Shown piece by piece: positions 6,552 through 14,116 of a DNA stretch of 17,666 nt (position 1 is the stretch's first letter; every line of letters begins with the position of its first letter). Source of the DNA: Tissierellales bacterium (GTDB lineage Bacteria; Bacillota; Clostridia; Tissierellales; Tissierellaceae). Made by a program: the position numbers and the translations under genes. The stretch lies in the NCBI GenBank assembly GCA_030146705.1, contig JASLBE010000041.1, forward strand, positions 1 to 17,666, written 5' to 3'. A model generated the notes under the pieces. It saw only the letters and a list, made by a program, of their open reading frames with translations. It was not told the origin of the DNA and did not search any database.

Positions 6552-8150
6552 ATGGCGATAGCAATACCTGTATTCGGGGGCTTAGGTCTTTTCCTATATG
6601 GAATGACCTTAATGGGTTCGGGTTTACAACAAGCCGCTGGAGAAAGGTTGAAAAAAATAGTTGAAGTTCTTACTAACAATAGGATTATGGGGGTTTTAGT
6701 AGGGGCTGTAGTAACTATGATTATACAAAGTAGCTCGGCTACTACAGTAATGGTTGTAGGTTTTGTAAATGCAGGAATTATGAACCTATCACAGGCAGTA
6801 GGAGTAATAATGGGTGCCAATATAGGTACCACTGTAACAGCACAGTTAATAGCATTTAACCTAACAGACTATGCACCAATAGCAATAGTAGTAGGTATGT
6901 TAATATTTTTAACAGCAAAAGATAAAAAGGGTAAGGATTTTTCAGACATATTAATAGGCTTTGGTATATTATTTATAGGTATGGATATGATGGGAAAAGG
7001 TTTAAGTCCTTTGTCTGAATCACAGTTATTTAATAATATGCTAACCAAGTTAAATAATAGGTACTTAGCGGCAGTTGTAGGTATGATTTTGACAACAGTC
7101 CTACAAAGTAGTTCGGCTGCAACTGGTTTACTACAAGCCTTGGCTGGACAAAACTTAATAAGTATAAATATAGCCCTACCTATATTATTTGGAGAAAATA
7201 TAGGTACAACTACAACAGCTATAATTTCATCAGTAGGGGCAAATAAAACAGCTAAAAGGGCGGCAGTGATCCATTTTCTATTTAATGTAATAGGAACTAT
7301 TGTCTTTATGTTTTTCTTAAGTAGCTTTACTGAAAACATAGTAACCAAAATATCTCCAGGTAATGTAAGTAGGCAAATAGCCAACGCTCATACCTTGTTT
7401 AACCTAGTAAATGTTGCAATCCAGCTACCATTTGCTAATCTTTTGGTTAAGGCAGCTGAAAAACTAGTTAGTGGAGAAGATGAGGAAGAAGGAGAGGCTA
7501 AGTTCTTAGATGACAGGATTTTAGAAACACCTTCAATAGCTTTAGGTTTTGCAGTTAAGGAAACAATCAGAATGGCTGATATTGTTGAAGAAAATTTCTT
7601 AAGATCTAAAAGAGCTTTTTTAGAAGATGAATTTGATGAAGTAGAGGACATTTTAAAGAGTGAGCAAGTAATAGACGATTTAGAGAAAGAAATTACAGAT
7701 TATGTTGTTAAACTTACTAAAAAAGACTTAACTCCTGCCCAAAGGGAATTAATAAACAAACTAATCTATATAACCAATGACCTAGAAAGGGTTGGGGACC
7801 ATATAGAAAACTTGGCAGAGTTAGCACAGTCTAAACAAAGGGATGGACTTTACTTCTCAGAAGATGCAACAGTTGGTATAACTGAGATGTTTGACAAGGC
7901 TAATATTGTATTTAAAAATGCCATAGAGGCTTTTGATAAAAAAGATAGGAGCCTAGCTGGGGAAGCGGTTAGGATTGAGGAAGAGGTAAACCAATTAGAA
8001 GAAGATAATAAAAATGCACACATTAGTAGGCTAAATGATGGTTGCTGTTCTACTGAGGCTGGGGTTATTTATTTAGATGCCTTAAGTAACCTAGAAAGGG
8101 TTTCAGACCATGCAACTAATATAGCTAGACTTGTCCTAGATGAAGACTAG
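6552..8150 (+). CDS. Na+/phosphate cotransporter family protein with C-terminal PhoU-like domain
   Basis: Membrane transporter of the NptA/YjbB (SLC34-related) family, 532 residues, expected to move phosphate with sodium. The membrane half (1 to about 300) has the inverted-repeat signature of the family: QSSSATT (59-65) with GANIGTT (88-94), and QSSSAAT (185-191) with GENIGTT (214-220), which form the substrate and ion site. From about 330 to the end there is a cytoplasmic helical PhoU-like domain with two ExxD/H-type turns, NDLERVGDHIENLAE and SNLERVSDHATNIAR. Such fusions are common in bacteria, and the PhoU part is thought to adjust transport; direction (uptake or efflux) is uncertain. Last gene of the run, followed by a terminator. 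Confidence 0.92.
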   Translation: MAIAIPVFGGLGLFLYGMTLMGSGLQQAAGERLKKIVEVLTNNRIMGVLVGAVVTMIIQSSSATTVMVVGFVNAGIMNLSQAVGVIMGANIGTTVTAQLIAFNLTDYAPIAIVVGMLIFLTAKDKKGKDFSDILIGFGILFIGMDMMGKGLSPLSESQLFNNMLTKLNNRYLAAVVGMILTTVLQSSSAATGLLQALAGQNLISINIALPILFGENIGTTTTAIISSVGANKTAKRAAVIHFLFNVIGTIVFMFFLSSFTENIVTKISPGNVSRQIANAHTLFNLVNVAIQLPFANLLVKAAEKLVSGEDEEEGEAKFLDDRILETPSIALGFAVKETIRMADIVEENFLRSKRAFLEDEFDEVEDILKSEQVIDDLEKEITDYVVKLTKKDLTPAQRELINKLIYITNDLERVGDHIENLAELAQSKQRDGLYFSEDATVGITEMFDKANIVFKNAIEAFDKKDRSLAGEAVRIEEEVNQLEEDNKNAHISRLNDGCCSTEAGVIYLDALSNLERVSDHATNIARLVLDED

Positions 8151-8171
8151 GAAAATTAAATAGGAATTGTG

Positions 8172-8217
8172 AAATAATAACAGCTTATAGTTTAATATAG
8201 ACTGTTATTATTTTTTT
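8172..8217 (+). terminator. Intrinsic terminator after the Na/Pi cotransporter gene
   Basis: Arms 8172-8183 (AAATAATAACAG) and 8202-8213 are exact reverse complements, 12 bp with an 18-base loop, followed by a run of T. The stem is AT-rich but perfect. It closes the run that starts at queG. Confidence 0.75.
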
Positions 8218-8257
8218 ATTTTGAGTATATATATATTAGTATATTAAATATGAAAAT

Positions 8258-8264
8258 AAGGAGG
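8258..8264 (+). promoter_or_regulatory. Ribosome binding site deciding the trxB start
   Basis: AAGGAGG lies downstream of the first in-frame ATG (8250) and six bases before the ATG at 8271, so translation should begin at 8271. Confidence 0.9.
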
Positions 8265-8270
8265 ATAATT

Positions 8271-9212
8271 ATGACTGATAAGATTTATGATGTAGTGATA
8301 ATAGGGGCAGGAGCAGGTGGTTTATCAGCGGGACTTTATGCTGCTAGGGCAAAGCTAGATACTTTAATTATAGAAAAGGAAGTGGCAGGTGGACAAATAA
8401 AAAATACTAATGAAGTTGCCAACTATCCTGGTTCAGAAAAAGATGTAAGTGGAAGCAGGTTAATAGAAAGAATGGTTGAACAGTCAGATGAATTTGGAGC
8501 CAAGAGAATTATAGATGAAATAACAGAGGTTGTTTTAGATGGAGAAATAAAAACTATAAAAGGTAAAGAAGGAGAATATAAAACAAGGACTGTAATAATT
8601 GCAACAGGGGCAAAACCAAGATTAATAGGGGTTCCTGGAGAAGAAGAATTTACTGGTAGGGGAGTTTCTTACTGTGTAACTTGTGACGGGGCTTTCTTCC
8701 AAGATTTAGATGCTTTTGTAATTGGTGGTGGAGATGCAGCAGTAGAAGAAGCTATGCAACTTGCCAAGTTTGCTAGGAAGGTTTATGTAGTTCACAGAAG
8801 AGATGAGCTAAGGGCTGCCAAGTCTATTCAAGAAAAAGCCTTTAATAATGATAAATTAGAATTTATTTGGGATACAGTAGTAAAGGAACTTAAGGGCGAT
8901 ATGATGCTAAATGAAGTAGTTTTAGAAAATGTGAAAACTAAGGAAGTTACTTCTTATAAGGCTTCTGAAGAAGATGGTCTTTTAGGGCTTTTCCCATATA
9001 TAGGTTTTTTACCAGAAACAGACTTATTTGAAGGTAAGATAGATATGGAAAAAGGTTATATAATAACTGATGAAAATATGAATACTAATATTCCAGGGGT
9101 TTTTGCTGCAGGAGATAATAGGGTTAAATCTTTAAGGCAGGTTATAACGGCGGCTTCTGATGGAGCAATAGCAGCAGTAGAGGCAGACAAGTATATTTCT
9201 AGGAACTTTTAG
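8271..9212 (+). CDS. trxB: Thioredoxin reductase (NADPH, FAD)
   Basis: Flavoenzyme that passes electrons from NADPH through FAD and a redox disulfide to thioredoxin. Length is 313 residues, the low-molecular-weight type. The FAD Rossmann motif is IIGAGAGGLSAG (10-21). The active-site pair is CVTCDG with Cys135 and Cys138. The NADPH domain has VIGGGDAAVEEA (150-161) and HRRDELRA (175-182), whose arginines read the 2'-phosphate, so this is not the ferredoxin-dependent, motif-lacking type known from some clostridia. The C-terminal FAD contact is GVFAAGDNRVKSLRQVITAASDG. The usual GAGPAG is GAGAGG here, a mild change. No thioredoxin gene is adjacent. It appears to be its own transcription unit between two hairpins. 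Confidence 0.95.
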   Translation: MTDKIYDVVIIGAGAGGLSAGLYAARAKLDTLIIEKEVAGGQIKNTNEVANYPGSEKDVSGSRLIERMVEQSDEFGAKRIIDEITEVVLDGEIKTIKGKEGEYKTRTVIIATGAKPRLIGVPGEEEFTGRGVSYCVTCDGAFFQDLDAFVIGGGDAAVEEAMQLAKFARKVYVVHRRDELRAAKSIQEKAFNNDKLEFIWDTVVKELKGDMMLNEVVLENVKTKEVTSYKASEEDGLLGLFPYIGFLPETDLFEGKIDMEKGYIITDENMNTNIPGVFAAGDNRVKSLRQVITAASDGAIAAVEADKYISRNF

Positions 9213-9215
9213 GCT

Positions 9216-9257
9216 TAAAATCTAGAGAAATTCAAATTGAAATTTCTCTAGATTTTA
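9216..9257 (+). terminator. Long perfect hairpin after trxB, probable terminator
   Basis: Arms 9216-9232 and 9241-9257 are exact 17-base reverse complements around an eight-base loop. The 3' arm ends in ATTTTA, giving only a short U-tract, so termination may be partial. The -35 box of the next promoter falls in its loop and 3' arm, so the same dyad could also act as an operator. Confidence 0.65.
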
Positions 9258-9265
9258 GATATAAT
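9237..9265 (+). promoter_or_regulatory. Sigma-A-type promoter of the BMP/nucleoside ABC operon
   Basis: TTGAAA (9237-9242), a 17-base spacer and a perfect TATAAT (9260-9265). Transcription would start near 9272 and leave a leader of about 56 bases, containing a small 6-bp hairpin (TCAATA...TATTGA) just before the ribosome binding site. I see no purine riboswitch in this leader. Confidence 0.75.
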
Positions 9266-9327
9266 CATACTTAGGGCAATCCTAGTAAAATCAATAGCAT
9301 ATATTGAAATTTAAGGAGGAATTTTAA

Positions 9328-10416
9328 GTGAAAAAGAAAATGTCAGTACTAGCATTAATGTTAGCATTAATGGTAACACTTGTAGCATGTGGTGGAGGAG
9401 AGAAAGCTCCAGCAAAAGAACCAGAAGGTGGAGCAGAACCAGTAGAAGATCTTAAAATTGGTATGGTAACAGATGAGGGTGGAGTAAACGACCAATCTTT
9501 CAACCAATCAGCTTGGGAAGGACTACAAAGAGTTAAGGAAGAACTAGGTATTGAAACAAAGTATCAAGAATCTAAGCAAGAAGCAGATTTTATCCCTAAC
9601 TTTGAAACCTTATTAGATGCAGATTTTGATCTTATGTGGGGAGTAGGTTTTAAACTTTCTGATTCAGCGCATGATGCAGCTTTAAATAATCCGGACAAAA
9701 AATATGGGATAATAGATTTTTCATATGACAACAATCCAGATTTCCCAGAAGGAACTCCAGAAAATATGGTAGGAGTTATTTTCCACGATGAACAAGCTTC
9801 ATTCCTTGCAGGATATGTAGCAGGACATACTACTGAAACTAACAAGGTAGGTTTTGTAGGTGGACAAAAGGGAGTAGTTATAGAAAAATTTGAATATGGA
9901 TATAATGCAGGAGTTCAATATGCAGCTAAAGAACTTGGAAAAGAAATAGAAGTATTTAACCAATATGCAGATTCATTTGGTGATGCTGCAAAAGGTAAGG
10001 CAATAGCTAATAGTATGTTCCAAAAGGGAGCAGATATAGTATTCCACGCAGCTGGTGGAGTTGGTAATGGGGTTATAGAGGCAGCTAAGGAAGCAGATAA
10101 GTGGGCAATTGGTGTTGATAGAGACCAATTAGACTTGGCTCCAGACAATGTTTTAACTTCAGTTATTAAGAGGGTAGATGTTGCTGTTTATAAGATAGCA
10201 GAAGATTTGAAAAATGGTAAATTTGAAGGCGGAAAAACAATATTATATGGTTTAGAAGATGATGGTGCAGTAGGTCTTGCAGACACTTCAGATAAAAATG
10301 TTAAACCAGAAATATTAGAAGATGCTAGTAAGGTAGAAGAAAAAATAGTAGCAGGAGAAATAGTACCGCCAACAAACCAAGAAGAATATGAAGAGTTTAT
10401 GAACGGTCTAAAATAA
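9328..10416 (+). CDS. bmpA: BMP-family nucleoside-binding lipoprotein
   Basis: Extracellular substrate-binding protein of a nucleoside ABC importer (Med/BmpA/PnrA family), 362 residues. The signal is MKKKMSVLALMLALMVTLVAC with the lipid site Cys21, followed by a Gly/Pro/Glu-rich linker to about residue 45. Family blocks are 'KIGMVTDEGGVNDQSFNQSAWEGL', where the family binds the ligand with conserved Asp and Phe residues; 'NMVGVIFHDEQASFLAGYVAG'; 'KVGFVGG'; 'GADIVFHAAGGVGNGVIEAAKE'; and 'WAIGVDRDQ'. The start is GTG 9328 with AAGGAGG eight bases upstream. The gene has its own strong promoter and a terminator after it, as expected for a binding protein made in excess over its membrane parts. 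Exact ligand range (purine or pyrimidine nucleosides) is not readable. Confidence 0.93.
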   Translation: MKKKMSVLALMLALMVTLVACGGGEKAPAKEPEGGAEPVEDLKIGMVTDEGGVNDQSFNQSAWEGLQRVKEELGIETKYQESKQEADFIPNFETLLDADFDLMWGVGFKLSDSAHDAALNNPDKKYGIIDFSYDNNPDFPEGTPENMVGVIFHDEQASFLAGYVAGHTTETNKVGFVGGQKGVVIEKFEYGYNAGVQYAAKELGKEIEVFNQYADSFGDAAKGKAIANSMFQKGADIVFHAAGGVGNGVIEAAKEADKWAIGVDRDQLDLAPDNVLTSVIKRVDVAVYKIAEDLKNGKFEGGKTILYGLEDDGAVGLADTSDKNVKPEILEDASKVEEKIVAGEIVPPTNQEEYEEFMNGLK

Positions 10417-10427
10417 AAATAGATAGA

Positions 10428-10455
10428 AAAAGCTCAGGCTATGGTCTGAGCTTTT
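10428..10455 (+). terminator. Intrinsic, probably leaky terminator between bmpA and the ABC ATPase gene
   Basis: Arms 10428-10437 (AAAAGCTCAG) and 10446-10455 pair perfectly over 10 bp with an eight-base loop. The T-run is interrupted (CTTTTATTCT). No promoter is evident in the 24 bases before the next gene, so read-through must supply nupO, nupP and nupQ. Confidence 0.75.
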
Positions 10456-10479
10456 ATTCTAAAGAAGGAGGGAAAATAC

Positions 10480-12018
10480 TTGACCAATGAAAAGCATAGT
10501 CTTATTGAAATGAGAAAAATCACTAAAAAGTTTGGCAACTTTACTGCCAATGATAGTATAGATTTGACCATAGAAAAAGGTGAAGTTCATGCCCTACTAG
10601 GGGAAAATGGTGCAGGTAAGTCAACTTTAATGAATATTCTCTATGGCCTATATACTCCAACATCAGGAGAAATTTACTTAAATGGGAAGAAGGTAGAGAT
10701 AACCAACCCAAATATAGCCATAGAAAATGGGATTGGTATGGTCCACCAGCATTTTATGTTGGTTGATACTTTTACAGTAGTTGAAAATATTATGTTAGGT
10801 ATGGAAACTACCAAGGGTATAACCCTGGATATAAAAAAGGCTATTAAGCAGGTTGAGGACCTATCAGCCCAATATGGGCTATATGTAGACCCTAATGCAA
10901 AAATAGAGGATATATCTGTGGGTATGCAACAAAGGGTAGAGATTTTAAAAGCCTTATATAGGGGGGCAGACATCTTAATTTTAGATGAGCCAACAGCAGT
11001 TTTAACCCCCCATGAGATAGATGAACTAATGGAAATAATAAAAAACTTGTCTGACCAAGGTAAGACCATAATAATAATTACCCATAAATTAAAAGAGATA
11101 AAAATGTCTGCAGATAACTGTACGATTATTAGAAGGGGTAAGAAGATAGATACTGTTAAGGTGGCTGATGTTACAGAAGAGGACCTGGCAGAAAAAATGG
11201 TAGGTAGGGAAGTTACCTTTGAGGTTGAAAAAATTCAGCAGGAAGCTGGAGAGGTTGTTCTTGAAATAAAGGACTTAAGAATAAAGGATAATAGGAAGCT
11301 AGAGGCAGTTAGTGGCCTAAACTTAGAGGTGAAAGAAGGAGAAATTTTAGGAATTGCAGGTATAGACGGCAACGGGCAGTCCGAGTTTATAGAGGGAATA
11401 ACAGGACTTAGGAAGGTTGAGTCTGGATCTGTGAAGCTTCATGGTGTGGATATTACTAATAAGACTCCTTTTGAAATAATTGAATCAGGCCTAAGTAATA
11501 TACCAGAGGATAGGCAGAGAAGGGGCTTGGTTTTAGACTATACAATTGCTGAAAATATGATTTTAGAAAACTATTATAAGGAACCTTTTTCTAAAAAAGG
11601 TAGGCTAAACCATAAAAGTATTAAGGACCATGCAAAGGACTTAATAGAAAAATTTGACATAAGGCCAACAGACCCAGACTATTTATCAGGAGACCTATCA
11701 GGTGGTAACCAGCAAAAGGTTATTATAGCTAGGGAGATTTATAATAATCCTGAGGTGCTAATAGCGGCTCAACCAACCAGGGGGCTAGATGTTGGTGCTA
11801 TAGAGTTTGTCCATAAGTACTTAGTTGAGCAAAGAAATAAGGGCAAGGCTGTGCTTTTAATATCTTTCGAACTAGATGAAATTATAAATGTTTCTGATAG
11901 GATAGCAATAATATATGAAGGACAAATTGTTGACATAATAGATGGAAAAGATGCGGATGAAAGAGAAATAGGATATTTAATGGCTGGAGGAGGTGCAAAA
12001 AATGGAGAAGAAAAATAA
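10480..12018 (+). CDS. nupO: Nucleoside ABC transporter, double ATP-binding protein
   Basis: Cytoplasmic motor of the nucleoside importer, 512 residues, with two fused ABC cassettes as in YufO/NupO and RbsA. Cassette 1 (about 8-245) is complete: Walker A GENGAGKST (41-49), Q-loop Gln90, signature ISVGMQQR, Walker B ILILDE (165-170) and switch His202. Cassette 2 (about 260-505) is degenerate at the catalytic site: Walker A GIDGNGQSE lacks the lysine and Walker B reads LIAAQP with Gln in place of the catalytic Glu, while its signature LSGGNQQK is intact. This asymmetry is the normal state in this family. The start is TTG 10480, seven bases after AAGGAGGG. Its end overlaps the first permease gene by 17 bases. 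Confidence 0.94.
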   Translation: MTNEKHSLIEMRKITKKFGNFTANDSIDLTIEKGEVHALLGENGAGKSTLMNILYGLYTPTSGEIYLNGKKVEITNPNIAIENGIGMVHQHFMLVDTFTVVENIMLGMETTKGITLDIKKAIKQVEDLSAQYGLYVDPNAKIEDISVGMQQRVEILKALYRGADILILDEPTAVLTPHEIDELMEIIKNLSDQGKTIIIITHKLKEIKMSADNCTIIRRGKKIDTVKVADVTEEDLAEKMVGREVTFEVEKIQQEAGEVVLEIKDLRIKDNRKLEAVSGLNLEVKEGEILGIAGIDGNGQSEFIEGITGLRKVESGSVKLHGVDITNKTPFEIIESGLSNIPEDRQRRGLVLDYTIAENMILENYYKEPFSKKGRLNHKSIKDHAKDLIEKFDIRPTDPDYLSGDLSGGNQQKVIIAREIYNNPEVLIAAQPTRGLDVGAIEFVHKYLVEQRNKGKAVLLISFELDEIINVSDRIAIIYEGQIVDIIDGKDADEREIGYLMAGGGAKNGEEK

Positions 12019-13120
12019 TAGGTTTTTAACAACATTATTATCAATACTATTAGGACTTGGATTTGGGGCCATTGCACTTTCAATAGCTGGTTACAATCCA
12101 ATAGAAGCCTATAAAATAGTACTAGATGGTATTTTTGGGAACCCAAAATATATTTCTTATACAATAGTAAGGTCTACACCAATAATAATTACAGGTATTT
12201 CTGTAGCCTTTGCATTTAAAACAGGACTATTTAATATAGGAGCTGAGGGACAATATATAATAGGGGCTTTGGCTGCAACAATAATAGGGGCCTATGTAAA
12301 GCTACCCTTTATAATCCATGGTATGGTGGCCTTATTAGGTGGAGCCATAGCTGCAGGAATTTGGGGTGGAATTGTAGGGGTTTTAAAGGCAAAAAGAGGA
12401 GTTAATGAAGTTATATCATCAATAATGTTAAATTGGATAGCACTTTATTTAAATAATACTCTTTTAAATGCAAAAAGCCTTGGGTTTAGGAGGCCTAACT
12501 CTGATTCATCACAAAAAATACTGGATACAGCCAAGACGAATATTTTACTAAAGTGGAAAACTTCAGAAGCTGGAAGGTCTTTTTTAAGAGACCATAAAAT
12601 AATAAGGGAGATTTTAAATCCTCCAGTAAATGTTGGAATTATAATAGCCATAGTATTGGCTATAGCAGTTTGGTATATACTTAAGCATAGGACTTTAGGT
12701 TACCAGCTTAAGGCAGTAGGATACAATAAGGATGCTGCTGAATATGCAGGTATAAATATTAAGAAAAATATTATGAAGTCTATGTTTATAGCAGGAGCCA
12801 TAGCTGGAATAGCAGGAGCTACTCAAGTTTTAGGTGTATCTCATCATGTCAGCTTACTTGGAACTACTGAAGGTTATGGGTTTGATGGTATGGCAGTTTC
12901 TTTAATAGCTGGGAATAATCCACTGGCAACAATACCAGCAGGCTTGCTTTTTGGTGGTCTTAAGTATGGTGGTGCTAAGTTAAATTCATCAGAATTAGGG
13001 GCACCTTCAGAAATAATAAATATAGTAATTGGGGTTATTGTTTTATTTGTTGCAATGCCTAAATTATTTAATTATATAAGAAGTAAATTTTCAAGAAAAA
13101 GAGGTGAAGAAAATGTATAG
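12002..13120 (+). CDS. nupP: Nucleoside ABC transporter permease 1
   Basis: Integral membrane subunit of the importer, 372 residues, BPD_transp_2 family (YufP/NupP-like). Visible landmarks are an N-terminal helix, 'GLFNIGAEGQYIIGAL', 'GVNEVISSIMLNWIALYLNN', a non-membrane loop of about 50 residues, and the C-terminal block 'LKAVGYNKDAAEYAGINIKKN', which forms the coupling helix that touches the ATPase. It ends with GYGFDGMAVSLIAGNNPLATIPAGLLFGGLKYGG. GTG 11993 is in frame but lies within the ribosome binding site; AGGAGG (11988-11993) is eight bases before ATG 12002, chosen as start. It overlaps the ATPase gene at its start and the second permease gene at its end, so all three are translationally coupled. 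Confidence 0.93.
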   Translation: MEKKNNRFLTTLLSILLGLGFGAIALSIAGYNPIEAYKIVLDGIFGNPKYISYTIVRSTPIIITGISVAFAFKTGLFNIGAEGQYIIGALAATIIGAYVKLPFIIHGMVALLGGAIAAGIWGGIVGVLKAKRGVNEVISSIMLNWIALYLNNTLLNAKSLGFRRPNSDSSQKILDTAKTNILLKWKTSEAGRSFLRDHKIIREILNPPVNVGIIIAIVLAIAVWYILKHRTLGYQLKAVGYNKDAAEYAGINIKKNIMKSMFIAGAIAGIAGATQVLGVSHHVSLLGTTEGYGFDGMAVSLIAGNNPLATIPAGLLFGGLKYGGAKLNSSELGAPSEIINIVIGVIVLFVAMPKLFNYIRSKFSRKRGEENV

Positions 13121-14042
13121 GAATCTTGCAATAATAATAGGGATAACATTAATGTATGCATCACCTCTTATTTATACAGCACTAGGAGGAGTAATTTCTG
13201 AAAATGCTGGAGTTGTTAATATTGGGCTAGAAGGAATGATGACCTTTGGTGCTCTTATAGCAGCAACAGTAGGATATTATACAGGTAACCCTTGGCTAGG
13301 TTTTTTAGCAGGTGGACTTGCAGGTATGTTATTATCCTTAATCCACGGTATTGCTACAATTAATTTTGCAGCAGACCATATAATATCAGGTATAGCAATT
13401 AACTTTATTGGACCAGGTCTGGCCTTGTTTATGGCTAGGATATTCTTCAAGGGAGCAACTATGACAACCCCTATACCTATGGATCAAAAGATACCTAGGA
13501 GCTTAAACGGTTTTTTTGCTAAAAACAGTATTATGGAAATAGCTTTTAACCAATATGATACAGTTTACCTAGCATTTGTATTAGTTTTTGTAGTTTGGTT
13601 TATCCTATATAAAACAAAACTAGGCCTAAGGATAAGGGCTGTTGGTGAACATCCACAGGCAGCAGACTCTTTAGGTATAAATGTCTACAAAATTAAATAT
13701 ACAGCAGTTTTAATATCAGGACTTTTAGCAGGATTTGGTGGAGCAGCTATGAGTATAGCAGTTGTTTCTAATTTTAGGGAAACCCTAATTTCAGGCCAGG
13801 GATATATTGCCTTAGCAGCTATGATATTTGGTAAGTGGAAGCCCCACGGAGCACTTTGGGCTTGTTTATTATTTGGAGCAGCACAGGGTATAGCTATCCA
13901 CTTGGCAGGAACATCTATTCCAGTATCTTCGACAGTATTAAATATGCTACCTTATGTAATAACCCTATTAACCCTAGTGGTTTTTGCAGGCAAGGGTGGA
14001 AATGGGCCAGCTGCAAATGGTAAGCCTTTTGAAAAGAATTAG
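13113..14042 (+). CDS. nupQ: Nucleoside ABC transporter permease 2
   Basis: Second membrane subunit, 309 residues, YufQ/NupQ-like, BPD_transp_2 family. Landmarks are 'GGVISENAGVVNIGLEGMMTFGALIAA' near the N terminus, 'INFAADHIISGIAINFIGPGLALF', the coupling-helix block 'LRIRAVGEHPQAADSLGINVYKIK', and 'SGQGYIALAAMIFGKWKPHGA' in the last third, with about eight to ten hydrophobic segments. AGGTG (13102-13106) precedes ATG 13113 by six bases; a GTG at 13104 lies in that ribosome binding site and is unlikely. It overlaps nupP by eight bases. No intrinsic terminator follows, so some transcripts may continue into rpoN. Confidence 0.93.
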   Translation: MYRNLAIIIGITLMYASPLIYTALGGVISENAGVVNIGLEGMMTFGALIAATVGYYTGNPWLGFLAGGLAGMLLSLIHGIATINFAADHIISGIAINFIGPGLALFMARIFFKGATMTTPIPMDQKIPRSLNGFFAKNSIMEIAFNQYDTVYLAFVLVFVVWFILYKTKLGLRIRAVGEHPQAADSLGINVYKIKYTAVLISGLLAGFGGAAMSIAVVSNFRETLISGQGYIALAAMIFGKWKPHGALWACLLFGAAQGIAIHLAGTSIPVSSTVLNMLPYVITLLTLVVFAGKGGNGPAANGKPFEKN

Positions 14043-14051
14043 TAATATCAT

Positions 14052-14080
14052 TTGTTTATAATCGTCATTATTGATATAAT
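14052..14080 (+). promoter_or_regulatory. Probable extended -10 promoter for rpoN and the glycolytic genes
   Basis: TTGTTT (14052-14057), a 17-base spacer and TATAAT (14075-14080) preceded by TGA, i.e. an extended -10 element (TGnTATAAT). The -35 is weak, which the extended -10 can offset. A short dyad ATAAT-CGTC-ATTAT (14058-14071) fills the spacer and could be an operator. Confidence 0.55.
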
Positions 14081-14116
14081 TAATTAGAGGACTTTTAGCA
14101 TAAAAGGAGCGATTTT

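Noticed and set aside
8221..8247. TTGAGT ... TATTAA as a trxB promoter
   Set aside because: The spacer is only 15 bases and the -10 is imperfect; the region is a run of alternating A and T. Some promoter is needed here, but this match is too weak to report as a feature.
9266..9327. Purine riboswitch or CodY box in the bmpA leader
   Set aside because: Such control is known for nucleoside importers elsewhere, but the leader is only about 56 bases and lacks the conserved purine-aptamer junction sequences. The AAATT-rich stretches fit a CodY box poorly.
10480..12018. Degenerate second ATPase cassette as a mutation
   Set aside because: Loss of the Walker A Lys and Walker B Glu in cassette 2, with LIAAQP and LSGGNQQK, is the usual state of YufO-type nucleoside transporters.
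14045..14077. ATATCA ... TGATAT as a terminator after nupQ
   Set aside because: Only 6 bp with a 21-base loop and no T-run; it coincides with the proposed rpoN promoter instead.
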